DNA of 64,000 nt, from positions 1 through 64,000 of the forward strand of contig JAXMHQ010000024.1 of NCBI GenBank assembly GCA_046346665.1, given 5' to 3'. The notes beneath the pieces were generated by a model that was given only the letters and a program-made list of their open reading frames with translations, was not told where the DNA came from and made no database searches. Position numbers and translations under genes: made by a program. Of the stretch, positions 42,238 through 51,010 are shown piece by piece; within the stretch, counting starts at the first letter, position 1, and each line of letters starts with the position of its first letter. The stretch is from JAXMHQ01 sp046346665. GTDB taxonomy: Bacteria; Verrucomicrobiota; Verrucomicrobiia; Limisphaerales; JAXMHQ01.

Positions 42238-43530
42238 CTACGGTTTCACCAGGCGGAAGAAGACGGCGGCATTGGACGAGTTGAACGGCACCGAAACCTG
42301 GTTTGTGGAGATCGTTCCGGAGACGTTCACCCAGTTGTTGCTGAGGCCGACTTCGAGGCTGTTGGTCTGCGATTGCAGTTGCCAGCCGGTGTGATCGGAC
42401 GGCCAGCTGATTTGCACCCGGGTTGAGTCGGAGGTGAAACCGATCTGGGCCGGGATGGAGGAAGTCGGGCGGGCGCTGACCTCGCTTGAATCGGCGCTTT
42501 CTCCCGAGCCGTTCACGGCGCGCAGGACGTAGAAATAGATCGTGCCGTTGGCCACGCCATTGTCGGTGAACGCCAGTCCGGTGTTGGTGGCGATGGTGGA
42601 ATAACCCGAACCGCTGGTGCCGGAACGTTTGACGTAATAATTGGTCGCGGTGGGCGCGGCAGACCAGGTCAGGGCAACGCTCCCGTCGCCGGCAGTTGCG
42701 GCGAGGCCCGCAGGAGCGGACGGAGGCGATGGCGGCCAGCCGGGCGCGGTCACATTGTCGAATGTCGCGGTGCAGAGATTCGCGGCGTCATGGCTGGTCA
42801 GGGCCAGGCCGATGTAAACCGTGGATCCCATCGTGATATTCGTCGTGCCCTGCTGGGCCCAGGTGGTGCCGTTCGAGGAGCGGTAGCCGGTAAAGGTGTT
42901 GCCGCTGCGGACGAGCCGGAGCCAGTATGGCGCGCTCAGACCGGTAGTGCTGTTCCAGCTCGTGCCACCGCCGGTGCTGGAACGGAATTGCCAGGTGGCG
43001 CCGTTGCCCGGGGTGATTGCAATGAAGGCATTCGCGGCGCCGGAATCCAGCCCCGCGCGAATCATCACGCCCGCTTTCGACCACCCATTGACGTTCTGCA
43101 CCGAAGCCACCCGGGCCGTGATCGTGCAGTCCCCGGAGACGGCCAGGTAAACAAAGCGGAGCGCGTCTGCCGTTCCCTGGATGTCTCCCCCCGCGCCCAC
43201 CAGCGTGAACAGGTTGTTTGTATAGCCAGCGGTTCCGGCCACACCGACCGTCCCGATGTCCTGCGTCAGCCACGGCGACGGCACCGGCGGCAGCACGGCC
43301 GGCGGCGGCAGGGCCGCCCCACCCGTCAATGCCGTGACATTGTCCTGGTCATAAACGGCGCCGCTGGTCCAGTTGAAGGCCTGTCCGGTCCCCGGTGTAT
43401 CCCAGTAAAACGGACTCAGCCCGTGGCTGCGCGCCGAATCGGCAATGTATTTGTGGTAATACGTCCGCGACGCGAGATGCAGGCTCAGGTCGGGTTCCGG
43501 CAGAGTCGTGCGCTTCATCGCGCCGAACAT
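42238..43530 (-). CDS. Downstream fragment of GH5 gene: DUF1349-like, FnIII and C-terminal modules
   Basis: A frame of 430 codons beginning at an ATG (MFGAMKRTTLPEPDLSLHLA). It carries the last ~60 residues of a GH5 catalytic domain (YYHKYIADSARSHGLSPFYW, DTPGTGQAFNWTSG), a concanavalin-like/DUF1349-type module, an FnIII domain (TNYYVKRSGTSGSGYSTIAT, YFYVLRAVNGSGESADSSEV) and a C-terminal module ending VFFRLVKP. It continues the GH5 reading from the upstream fragment in the next frame. Without the frame error it would follow GE directly as FGAMKR. It could be re-initiated from its own ATG, but would lack most of the catalytic domain, signal peptide and nucleophile. Confidence 0.75.
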   Translation of the reverse strand: MFGAMKRTTLPEPDLSLHLASRTYYHKYIADSARSHGLSPFYWDTPGTGQAFNWTSGAVYDQDNVTALTGGAALPPPAVLPPVPSPWLTQDIGTVGVAGTAGYTNNLFTLVGAGGDIQGTADALRFVYLAVSGDCTITARVASVQNVNGWSKAGVMIRAGLDSGAANAFIAITPGNGATWQFRSSTGGGTSWNSTTGLSAPYWLRLVRSGNTFTGYRSSNGTTWAQQGTTNITMGSTVYIGLALTSHDAANLCTATFDNVTAPGWPPSPPSAPAGLAATAGDGSVALTWSAAPTATNYYVKRSGTSGSGYSTIATNTGLAFTDNGVANGTIYFYVLRAVNGSGESADSSEVSARPTSSIPAQIGFTSDSTRVQISWPSDHTGWQLQSQTNSLEVGLSNNWVNVSGTISTNQVSVPFNSSNAAVFFRLVKP

Positions 43531-44410
43531 CCCCGATCATCACCGGGATTCCGTGGCTGACGAACTTGTCCGTCATTTTCTGGAATTGCGCATCGAGGTA
43601 AGCCTCCTCGCCGTAAGTGGCATTGCGCGTCGGATTGGAAGTCGAATGATACGCCGCGCCCCAGAAATAAAACATGTTGCCCCAGCTCTGGTCGCTGGAC
43701 AGCCCGCAGAGATTCCAGGGCGTGTAATAATGCACCTCCACCATCAAACGTCCGGGCGTCGAATCCGAAGGCAACGAGTTCATCAGATTGTACGTGGTGT
43801 CGATGTCGGTGTTCGGCCCCTGGACGACGAGCCAGCGGTTGGTGTTGTAACCGCCGGCGCCGCGCACGGCGACGACGAAGGTGTTGTAGTACGTCATCAG
43901 CTCGGCCATTTTAGCAGCGTTATCACAGTTAGGTTCGTTGGCAGCGGCGAACAGGACGTTGTTGCTGTAGCCGGCGAACGCCGAGGCGATCTGCGACCAG
44001 TAGGAATTCATTTTGGCGTTGATGGTCGAATTCACGGTCCCGGTGAGATTCGTTTCCAGCCAGCCGCCGTCCCAATGATCGTTGATGACCACGGTGAGAT
44101 TCGTGGCCAGGCACCAGTTCACGACCTGCTGCACGCGCGCCATGAAAACGGGATCGATGACATACGTCGTCTGGTTCGCATGGCTGTTCCAGGCGCAGGG
44201 AATGCGGATGGTGTTGAAACCGGCGTGCGCGACCGTGTTGATGAGCGCCTGGGTGGCGGCGGGCCCCCAGCAGCCTTCGCCGCACGGCGGTTCCAGCGTG
44301 TTGCCCAGGTTCCAGCCGTAGGTGGGCATGGGAAGCTGCGCAAACGCGCCGAACGGCAGATTCAACAGGCACAAAATGGAAAGAATCGCGGATCGGATCA
44401 GGGGAGTCAT
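43349..44410 (-). pseudogene. GH5 endoglucanase (cellulase), frameshifted at the nucleophile motif
   Basis: ATG 44410 gives a signal peptide (MTPLIRSAILSILCLLNLPF, GAFAQ), then a GH5 cellulase barrel: PTYGWNLGNTLEPP, IRIPCAWNSHANQT, VVINDHWDGGWLETN and the acid/base Glu in AAANEPNCDN. After GIPVMIG the frame goes wrong (GDVRRDEAH) and runs into unrelated residues to a stop at 43349. Deleting one base at 43529 restores GIPVMIGEFGAMKRT, where GEFG is the GH5 catalytic nucleophile motif, and joins the domain to the downstream fragment (42238-43530). The break is therefore exactly at the active-site Glu. It is either a real inactivating mutation, a sequencing error, or (less likely) a programmed frameshift. 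Both frames otherwise look under normal selection. Confidence 0.75.
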
Positions 44411-44577
44411 TGTGTGTCCTTGAAAAGGGTTACATCTCGGGAGCCGGAGCATTTGCAGAGTATTGTGGCCCTTTTCGCGACGCCGTAAAGTCGTCTATTC
44501 TTACGATGCCACCAACGAAATTACAATCCGATCCCGTATCACCTGCGGACAGCCTCGGCACAGGCGGCGCGGTCCGA

Positions 44578-46032
44578 TCACTTCATTTCAATCCAGCATT
44601 CGTGGATGTTGTTCGAACCGCGTCCACACGACGTCAGCGGGGTCATCCAGACCGTGCCGGACAAATGTTGGCCTTCACTTTGCAGTTTTGAAGAGACATT
44701 GGCGGCGTGTGCCAGGGCCTGCGCGGCGTCGCCGCGGCAGTAAAACCGCGCGGCTTGCCGTGCAGGCAACTTCTGGACGGAACCGTCATTTTCCACCAAA
44801 GAGTGAATCGAGTCCGGGATCATCAACCACAGCGTTCGAGTCTGCTTCTCCGGATCGATTTCCTGTCGAACGGGACTGTCGACGAGCGCGCCATGATCTT
44901 CCACCTTGCTGAAGAGCGCTTTCTCGAGGGCCGCCGAGCCCTGGCGCCGATCCTGCCGGGGCTGCCACGGAACCGTGTCGGATTTCCAGTACCAGGCGCC
45001 GGGCAACTTGATCACGGCTGTCTCCGAAACCCCCGAGGCACCCAACCCGAGAGCGTCCAGCGGATCGGCCGGGGGCGGCAAATGGCTGCGGGTCTGCTGC
45101 AAATACCAGCTCACCACGGCCTCCTGGTCGAAATCAGGCGGCAGGTTGTGCGGCGCGCCTTTCAACAGCGAGTACTTCACCGTGCCGCCCGCTTTTTGCA
45201 ACGCGCTCACCATCTGGTCGGCATACCCCGGCGGGATCACATCGTCGGCCGAACCGTGAATCACCCAGACCGGGATATTTTTCAGGCGCGCGGCGCGGAA
45301 TGGGCTTCCCGCACCGTCGCGCGGCGAAATTGCGGCAAAACGTTCCGGATTGTTCATCGCCCAATCCCATGTCCCCATGGCCCCGAGGCTGTGTCCCTCC
45401 ACGTAAACCTTGTCCGGATCCACAGGCAAAATCCGGAGCAATTCATCAAGGTAAGCATTCAGGAAATCCAATCTCCATGGCCCGCGCTCGTTGATGGGCG
45501 TAACCTGGAAGGCTCGCCCGCCCGTTTTGCCGCCCGGCGCGTAGGAAATCTTGTGGCCCAGCCAGCCGGACCCGTGCAGCCCGATGATCAAAGGAAACTT
45601 GCGCCCTTTTTCCGGGAACCCCTCCGGAAGACTCAACTGATAATTCGCGCGGGCCAGTGTGCCGTCGGGAAGCTTCTTTTCAAATGCCAGCGGAAAGGCG
45701 CTGCCGGGATGCTCGGCAATGAAATTGTGCCCCTGCTCCAAAGCATCCGCCAACTCGGCGGCATACACATCGGGTGCGATAAACCACTTGTCGGCCGGGT
45801 CGTTGGTGTGGTTTCCCCAGGCGGGATACCAGGCCAGTGCGGCGCGATAAATCGGTTCATAATCGGATCCGAAGTTTCCCGCCTTGGCCTCCAGTGCTCG
45901 AAGCCGCTGCCCTAACGGATTGTCATTATCCGGCACAGCACGTGCCGTCGCGCCAACGAGGCCGAGGCAGGCTAACGTGAAGAGAACCACTCGGCCGACT
46001 CGTCGGGGTTTATGTTGGCGTGGCATTTTCAT
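44578..46032 (-). CDS. Exported alpha/beta-hydrolase (esterase/depolymerase-like)
   Basis: A 484-aa protein with signal peptide (MKMPRQHKPRRVGRVVLFTL, then GLVGATARA). The hydrolase core shows PLIIGLHGSGWLGHK (oxyanion region), YVEGHSLGAMGTWDW (GHSLG nucleophile elbow), WVIHGSADDVIPP (Asp) and GAPHNLPPDFD (His), so the triad is complete. The style is that of PHB-depolymerase/feruloyl-esterase-like secreted esterases acting on polymers or acyl-sugars. A ~160-residue C-terminal extension (LGASGVSETAVIKLPGAWYW onward) is less recognisable. The ATG at 46026 is an alternative start. It could deacetylate hemicellulose alongside the glycosidases, which is inference. Confidence 0.82.
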   Translation of the reverse strand: MKMPRQHKPRRVGRVVLFTLACLGLVGATARAVPDNDNPLGQRLRALEAKAGNFGSDYEPIYRAALAWYPAWGNHTNDPADKWFIAPDVYAAELADALEQGHNFIAEHPGSAFPLAFEKKLPDGTLARANYQLSLPEGFPEKGRKFPLIIGLHGSGWLGHKISYAPGGKTGGRAFQVTPINERGPWRLDFLNAYLDELLRILPVDPDKVYVEGHSLGAMGTWDWAMNNPERFAAISPRDGAGSPFRAARLKNIPVWVIHGSADDVIPPGYADQMVSALQKAGGTVKYSLLKGAPHNLPPDFDQEAVVSWYLQQTRSHLPPPADPLDALGLGASGVSETAVIKLPGAWYWKSDTVPWQPRQDRRQGSAALEKALFSKVEDHGALVDSPVRQEIDPEKQTRTLWLMIPDSIHSLVENDGSVQKLPARQAARFYCRGDAAQALAHAANVSSKLQSEGQHLSGTVWMTPLTSCGRGSNNIHECWIEMK

Positions 46033-46143
46033 GGGAATTTTGAATACGATCGGCGCCGCCCTCGCGGCCCGGACTTCCTGCGAGGCAGGTTAGCCGCTTC
46101 AGACCGCGCCGGCGACTGTTAAAGGAGCGCGATTGGGCCGCGA

Positions 46144-47058
46144 TCAGGGAATGTTCTTCTTCTCCACCTTCCACCCATTCAACCTGGCCAATCCGCACGG
46201 ATCTCCGGTGAACAGCGTGCCCGCTTCTTTGTCGCCCTTGAGCTGCCACTGCAGCCAGGCGGTGGCCACCTTCGCGAACTCGCCACCGTGCGGCTTGCCA
46301 TAGGTCCCGCCGTGACCCACATCGAGGTTCGCCGCGAAGATCGGCAGATGGTTCACGCGCCGGAAATCGTCCATGCCGTTGTTGTAGGCAATATCCTTTT
46401 CGCCGCCCAGAATATAGAGGATCGGCGTGTGCAACTTCGCCAATTGATCCTTGCCGACCTGGGGCATCGCGAACCGGACATTCGGCGGGTCAATGAAAAG
46501 GCCGCTGTTGCAAATCATCACCGTCGAAACCCGTGCATCGGTCGCCACCTCCAGCGCCTGCAACCCGCCACAGGACATTCCAGCCGCCGCGATCCGGTTG
46601 GTATCGAGCTTCTCATAATACGGACTCGACGGGTCGCCATTCTGTGCGATCGCCCAGTGGATCGCGTCGGTCAACATCGACGATTTCGTTGGTCCGCCCG
46701 GGGCGCCGCGCTGACCTTCGGAGGGCATGGCGCCGATCGCGATCACCAGGAATCCGTGCGAGGCGATTTCTGACAGGAAGTTCACGTGCTCCCAGGGGGA
46801 ATTGGCGCAGGCGCCGTTGCCCCAGGCGATGATCGGGAGTTTTAGCTTCGCGCCAAACGGACCGAGGTCCTGCGGACGGAAAACCGTGTGGGTCGGCAGG
46901 GTTTTCTCCGAAACCATCAGCGCCTTGTACGGCCCGGTGCCGCCGTCTTCCACAGTGCGCTCCGCAGTCGCCGCAGCCGCACTTGAATCCTGGCCCAGGC
47001 CAGCGAGCGGAAATAGAACCGCCACGCTCAAAAGAAAGCCACACCCGGTGATCTTCAT
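46144..47058 (-). CDS. Exported alpha/beta-hydrolase (dienelactone hydrolase/PET-esterase-like)
   Basis: A 304-aa protein. ATG 47058 (MKITGCGFLLSVAVLFPLAG) gives a signal peptide; the ORF extends further into the inverted repeats to 47124, which is rejected. Core motifs: PIIAWGNGACANSPW (oxyanion loop), AAGMSCGGLQALEV (GxSxG-type nucleophile elbow with Ser, Cys next to it), YILGGEKDIAYNNGMDDF (acid) and DVGHGGTYGKPHGGEF (His). An esterase acting on a small or polymeric ester in the periplasm or outside is the most likely role. The natural substrate is unknown. Confidence 0.8.
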   Translation of the reverse strand: MKITGCGFLLSVAVLFPLAGLGQDSSAAAATAERTVEDGGTGPYKALMVSEKTLPTHTVFRPQDLGPFGAKLKLPIIAWGNGACANSPWEHVNFLSEIASHGFLVIAIGAMPSEGQRGAPGGPTKSSMLTDAIHWAIAQNGDPSSPYYEKLDTNRIAAAGMSCGGLQALEVATDARVSTVMICNSGLFIDPPNVRFAMPQVGKDQLAKLHTPILYILGGEKDIAYNNGMDDFRRVNHLPIFAANLDVGHGGTYGKPHGGEFAKVATAWLQWQLKGDKEAGTLFTGDPCGLARLNGWKVEKKNIP

Positions 47059-47103
47059 GTGCGGATTCTGCCCCGGACAACAACTTCGGGCAAGCAAGCT
47101 TGC

Positions 47104-47200
47104 CCCGGTGTCACATCTAGACATTCAACATTTGAGCAATTCTTGACCATATCTTGATCACATTTCGGTCAAATGTTGAATGTCTAGATGTGACACCGGG
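47104..47200. repeat. Inverted pair of the TCTAGATGTGACACCGGG repeat
   Basis: 47104-47135 (CCCGGTGTCACATCTAGACA, then TTCAACATTTGA) is the exact reverse complement of 47169-47200, with a 33-base loop. This is the same unit as the 71-bp palindrome at 13908-13978, but in opposite arrangement: there the CCGGG ends meet in the centre, here they face outwards. It lies upstream of the hydrolase gene. Confidence 0.8.
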
Positions 47201-47289
47201 CCGGGACAAAAGGGGGAAAAGTGCCGGAAAAATGGATCGATTTTGTGCTTCTCAAGGCGCGGGCGGGAAAACGACATACCAGACGGAAC

Positions 47290-47319
47290 GAGGCGCAGCC
47301 CTGTTATGGACTGCGCCTC
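47290..47319 (-). terminator. Hairpin after the PEP-CTERM gene
   Basis: GAGGCGCAG at 47290-47298 pairs perfectly with CTGCGCCTC at 47311-47319 around a 12-base loop, 57 bases beyond the stop codon (47376) of the leftward PEP-CTERM gene. There is no T-run after it, so it may be a weak or Rho-dependent terminator or an mRNA-end stabiliser. Confidence 0.4.
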
Positions 47320-47375
47320 TGAACAGACCGGCGGCGCCCGGCCAGTTTGGAAACCGGCGGCGCGCTTGAAACTCT

Positions 47376-48011
47376 TCAGGCCTTCCGGCTGCGACGAGCC
47401 AGGAAGAGCAAACCCATTGACACCAGCGACAGGGTCGCCGGTTCGGGGACCTGGCTCAGCACGACATTGTCGACGTAGAAGGCTTCCGCACTGCCGGCGG
47501 CGGCACCCGTGGTGCAATCGAACTCGATGGTGAACCGGTTCACATTCGCCGGCGCCGTGAAGGAGCCGCTGTAGGTCGTCCAGGCGGAGGTCGAAGGGAA
47601 ATACGGCCCAAGCAGCCCCGGTCCCTGGTCGATGACACCGCCGCTCGAGTTGATGTCAAAGATGTGCACAAAGGCCACGCCGCCGTTCAGGGAGGTGTTC
47701 CCCTTCAGATCGAATGAAAAATTAACCAGCCCGGGACTCGCACTGCCGACCGGCGTGCTCTGCTGCAAGGCCAGGTTGTTGGCCGGAATCGTGTCGGTCA
47801 TGAAAGCGCTAAACGATCCGGGCGCGGACGGACCATTGCCCGCCCCCACTGTCACCGAAGCCCCTGTCCCCACGCCGAATGTCAGCCAGCTCGTCAAATC
47901 ACCGGTCTCAAATCCCGGGTTTTGAATTAAATTCGCCGCCGTCGCAGGGCTCGCAACCAGCAATCCGGTGAGCATCGTCATGCCGACCAGAGTTTTTGTG
48001 GATTTCTTCAT
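47376..48011 (-). CDS. PEP-CTERM sorting-domain protein with CBM-like domain
   Basis: A 211-aa protein. ATG 48011 (MKKSTKTLVGMTMLTGLLVA) is preceded by a fair GAGAAAGG ribosome-binding site; the longer frame to 48083 is rejected. Mature part: LIQNPGFETGDLTSWLTFGV, a choice-of-anchor/CBM_4_9-like jelly roll, with FSFDLKGNTSL, FTIEFDCTTG and EAFYVDNVVLSQ. The C-terminus is VPEPATLSLVSMGLLFLARR: a PEP motif, hydrophobic stretch and basic end, the recognition tag of exosortase/PEP-CTERM systems. It would be cleaved and anchored or exported outside the outer membrane with exopolysaccharide. The exosortase is not in the window. Confidence 0.88.
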   Translation of the reverse strand: MKKSTKTLVGMTMLTGLLVASPATAANLIQNPGFETGDLTSWLTFGVGTGASVTVGAGNGPSAPGSFSAFMTDTIPANNLALQQSTPVGSASPGLVNFSFDLKGNTSLNGGVAFVHIFDINSSGGVIDQGPGLLGPYFPSTSAWTTYSGSFTAPANVNRFTIEFDCTTGAAAGSAEAFYVDNVVLSQVPEPATLSLVSMGLLFLARRSRKA

Positions 48012-48291
48012 GATTAAACCTTTCTCTTCCAATAGGTTCTGCAACAATTTCGGGTTTCGGCCGCTTGTAGTAGATTCCACCACAATCAGTATTGTGTGTC
48101 AATCTTTTTGTTATTCATAGTGTATAATGGAATAGGGGGCGACGGATGCATAACGGGTAGCCCTCCGCTCGGTCAGGTATTCGAACCGGCATCGATAGAA
48201 TTAGCGACTGGTTAATCTACCGACCGTGACTAGACTGTAAGATCAGTACAACGCACGTTTTGCGGACAGGCAGGAGTCTGATGCACGAATT
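48012..48291. other. AT-rich divergent promoter region
   Basis: A 280-base gap between the leftward PEP-CTERM gene and the rightward glycosidase gene, with a notably lower GC stretch at 48060-48130. A TATAAT hexamer occurs at 48123-48128 on the plus strand, but no clear -35 partner sits 16-18 bases before it. It is a candidate promoter region for both genes. Confidence 0.35.
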
Positions 48292-50817
48292 ATGACTTAC
48301 AAGAACCACGGTTTGTTCAGGCGGGTTGCCTCTGAATCCCACCTTGCAGTTTCCACAAAAAATCCAAATTCCGGGAATGCAAATGGCCTCGCGCTTCCTG
48401 CCCCGCGATCCTGGCGGCTCCTCTGGTGCTTGGTTCTTGCGACATGCGGTTTCGCATTCACGTCGACGCTTCACGCCGCGACTTCGGACGACATGCTGAT
48501 CTTTTCCGATCGCTTCAACAACGGCTGGGGCGACAGCTGGTCCTGGATGCCGCGTTACACGACGAACAATCCCGTCTACCTGGGCGGCACCAGCATGGCT
48601 TGCGCACCGAGTGGTTCCTGGCAGGCCTGGTGGCTGAAAGCGGGCACTGAAATTGATACCCGGGTCTACTCCAGCATCACCTTCTGGCTCTATGGCTCCA
48701 CCAGCGGCCAGACTGTTGGGGTGACCGGCGAATTGGACGGGTCCACCTCGGGACAACCCACCGTCTGGGTGACCGCTCCTAACAAATCGTGGCAGAAGTT
48801 CACCATTTCACTCAGCTCGCTCGGCGTTGACAACAAGCTCAACCTGACTGGATTTCAGTTTGCGAACGGCACCACCACTTCGGCGCGCTACCTCGACGAT
48901 GTGCGGCTGGTGGCCTCCCCCACTCCCGCCCTCGTCCAGGTGAATGTCAACGCGTCCCAAACCGTCCGCACGGTCAGCGGCAGGGTTTTCGCCATCAACC
49001 AGGTCGCCTGGGACGGCAACGTCAACACCCCCGCCACGTCCACCAACATGACCGCCATCGGGGCCACCTGCATGCGCTGGCCCGGCGGCAGCTGGGGCGA
49101 CGGGTATCATTGGACCAACGAGCCCTGGATGGCCGGGGCGACCAGCGCGCGGAATTGGGGATCTTTCTCGAAGGATTTTATACCCCTAGCCACCAACCTG
49201 CATTCGGACGCATTCATCATTGTGAATTATGGCAGCAGCAGCCCCGAGGAAGCTGCCTACGGCGTGCGCATGTTCAACTTGACCAACCATTGCAATTTCA
49301 GGTACTGGGAAATCGGCAACGAAGTCGGCGGTTCATGGGAACTGGATTATAACACCAACGCGCCGTGGAAACCCCACGATCCCTGGACCTATGCCATGCG
49401 CTTCACGAATTACTACGCGAAAATGAAGGCCGCCGATCCCACCATCAAAATCGGCGCCGTGGTCGACATCACCGAGGACGGCACCAGCAATTACAGCGAT
49501 CACCCGGTCGTCAATCCTCGAACCGGCCAGACGCACAATGGTTGGACGCCCGTCATGCTGACCTACATGCGCTCCAACAATGTCCTGCCGGACTTCGTCA
49601 TCATCCACAACTACGGACCGGCGGCCGGCGACACCCAGGATCTGCTCTGGTCCAGGCGCTGGAGCTCCGATGCCGCCGTCGTGCGCCAGATGCTCACGGA
49701 TTACCTCGGCGCCGCGGGCAACAACATCACAATGGAAATCACCGAGAACGGCACCGGCGGCGAACGGCAGTCCGTAAGCCTTCCCGGCGGACTCTTCTAC
49801 GCCGACAGCATCGGCCAGGTGTTGCAGACTGAATTCAATTCGCGCATCTGGTGGGATTTCCGCAACGGGGGCGGGCCCCTGACCAATCCCGACCCCGAAT
49901 TCTACGGCTGGCGCAACAACAGCGACGGCGGGATCTGTTACGGCATCGGCGGTGTGGGCAGCGCCTACCCTGCGTATTATGTGGCCCGGTTGATGCCCTA
50001 TTTCGGCGCTGACGGCGACACGGTTGTTCCCGCTTCGACCGATTACCCGCTGCTGGCCACGTATGCCATCAGGCGCACCAACGGCGCTTTGAGCCTGCTG
50101 GTGATCAACAAGAGCTGTTCCTCCAACATCACGGCCAGCTTCAATCTCTCGGGCTATTCTCCCACGGCCACGGCCGCCGTTCACAGCTACGGCATCCCGC
50201 AGGACGAAGCCGCGCGGACGGGAATCGGTTCCCCCGACATCGTGCACTCCTCGATTTCAGGCGTGAACAGTGTGTTTACCAACACCTTTGCGCCGTTCTC
50301 CGTCTCGGTCCTCGTCCTAAGCCCGGGCCAACCACCTCTCCCACCGGCCAATCTCGCCGCAACCGCCTCCAACGCCGCCGTGGCCCTCACATGGGCTGCT
50401 TCCAGCGGCGCGAGCACTTACACCGTCAAACGCAGCCTCAACAGCGGCGGCGGATATTCGAGCATCGCCACCAACGCGACCCTTTCCTTCACGGACACCG
50501 GCCTGAACAACGGCACGCGCTACTACTACGTCGTCCGCGCCGTGAACGCCTCCGGCGAGAGTTCCGACTCCACCGAAGCGAGCGCGAGGCCGACATCACC
50601 CGCCCCGGTGCAATTCACTTTCGTGAGTTCGCCCGGACAGCTTCAGTTGAACTGGCCGGTGGATCATACGGGCTGGAGGCTGCAATCGCAGACCAACAGC
50701 CTGGAGGTCGGCTTGAGCACCAACTGGGTGGACGTTGCAGGCTCGACGGAAACGAACCAGGTGTTCCAGCCGGCGTCCGCCGCCGCCGCCGTGTTCTTCA
50801 GGCTCGTCTGGCCCTGA
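48292..50817 (+). CDS. Secreted clan GH-A glycosidase (GH51/GH44-like) with CBM-like and FnIII modules
   Basis: An 841-aa protein. A long N-terminus leads to a signal (LLWCLVLATCGFAFTSTLHA). Modules: an N-terminal beta-sandwich carbohydrate-binding-like domain (~65-210: FSDRFNNGWGDSWSWMPRYT) related to that of the GH9 enzyme; the barrel with MRWPGGSWGDGYHWTN, YWEIGNEVGG (NE acid/base) and ITMEITENG (candidate nucleophile Glu); a beta-sandwich; an FnIII domain (STYTVKRSLNSGGGYSSIAT, VVRAVNASGESSDS); and a C-terminal module ending VFFRLVWP. The WPGGxxxxxYHW and GNE motifs fit clan GH-A enzymes of GH51/GH44 type (arabinofuranosidase or endoglucanase/xyloglucanase); the family cannot be settled. 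It is likely to act on plant hemicellulose. Confidence 0.78.
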   Translation: MTYKNHGLFRRVASESHLAVSTKNPNSGNANGLALPAPRSWRLLWCLVLATCGFAFTSTLHAATSDDMLIFSDRFNNGWGDSWSWMPRYTTNNPVYLGGTSMACAPSGSWQAWWLKAGTEIDTRVYSSITFWLYGSTSGQTVGVTGELDGSTSGQPTVWVTAPNKSWQKFTISLSSLGVDNKLNLTGFQFANGTTTSARYLDDVRLVASPTPALVQVNVNASQTVRTVSGRVFAINQVAWDGNVNTPATSTNMTAIGATCMRWPGGSWGDGYHWTNEPWMAGATSARNWGSFSKDFIPLATNLHSDAFIIVNYGSSSPEEAAYGVRMFNLTNHCNFRYWEIGNEVGGSWELDYNTNAPWKPHDPWTYAMRFTNYYAKMKAADPTIKIGAVVDITEDGTSNYSDHPVVNPRTGQTHNGWTPVMLTYMRSNNVLPDFVIIHNYGPAAGDTQDLLWSRRWSSDAAVVRQMLTDYLGAAGNNITMEITENGTGGERQSVSLPGGLFYADSIGQVLQTEFNSRIWWDFRNGGGPLTNPDPEFYGWRNNSDGGICYGIGGVGSAYPAYYVARLMPYFGADGDTVVPASTDYPLLATYAIRRTNGALSLLVINKSCSSNITASFNLSGYSPTATAAVHSYGIPQDEAARTGIGSPDIVHSSISGVNSVFTNTFAPFSVSVLVLSPGQPPLPPANLAATASNAAVALTWAASSGASTYTVKRSLNSGGGYSSIATNATLSFTDTGLNNGTRYYYVVRAVNASGESSDSTEASARPTSPAPVQFTFVSSPGQLQLNWPVDHTGWRLQSQTNSLEVGLSTNWVDVAGSTETNQVFQPASAAAAVFFRLVWP

Positions 50818-51010
50818 TCCAACGCCGGCGCAAGTCACGGCACCGTCCTATTCCTCCTGTCAATGGTGAGAACTGACACCTTCGCGTAACGAGCCCTGAA
50901 TTCAGGCGCGGCTTCCCGTGAATCCGGCCTCGTGTCGGAAGGGGGACCCTCATTCTGCATGCCCTTTGCGCTTCCCTTTCCCGCATTGGGTGGTAGAGAA
51001 AAGACGACCC

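Larger units (their letters stand above)
47059..47375. other. Intergenic region with inverted-repeat element and hairpin
   Basis: A 317-base gap between two leftward genes. It holds the 5' region of the hydrolase gene (47058), an inverted pair of the TCTAGATGTGACACCGGG repeat (47104-47200) and a terminator-like hairpin (47290-47319) after the PEP-CTERM gene. No coding sequence was recognised. Confidence 0.5.

Noticed and set aside
42238..43530. Independent gene starting at MFGAMKRT
   Set aside because: Its opening continues a GH5 catalytic domain from the previous frame, so it is most likely the 3' part of a frameshifted gene rather than a separate gene.
48170..48260. tRNA-like fragment around GTATTCGAACCGGC
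   Set aside because: A T-loop-like GGTTCGAA motif is visible on the minus strand, but no acceptor, D or anticodon arms pair around it, so no cloverleaf can be built.
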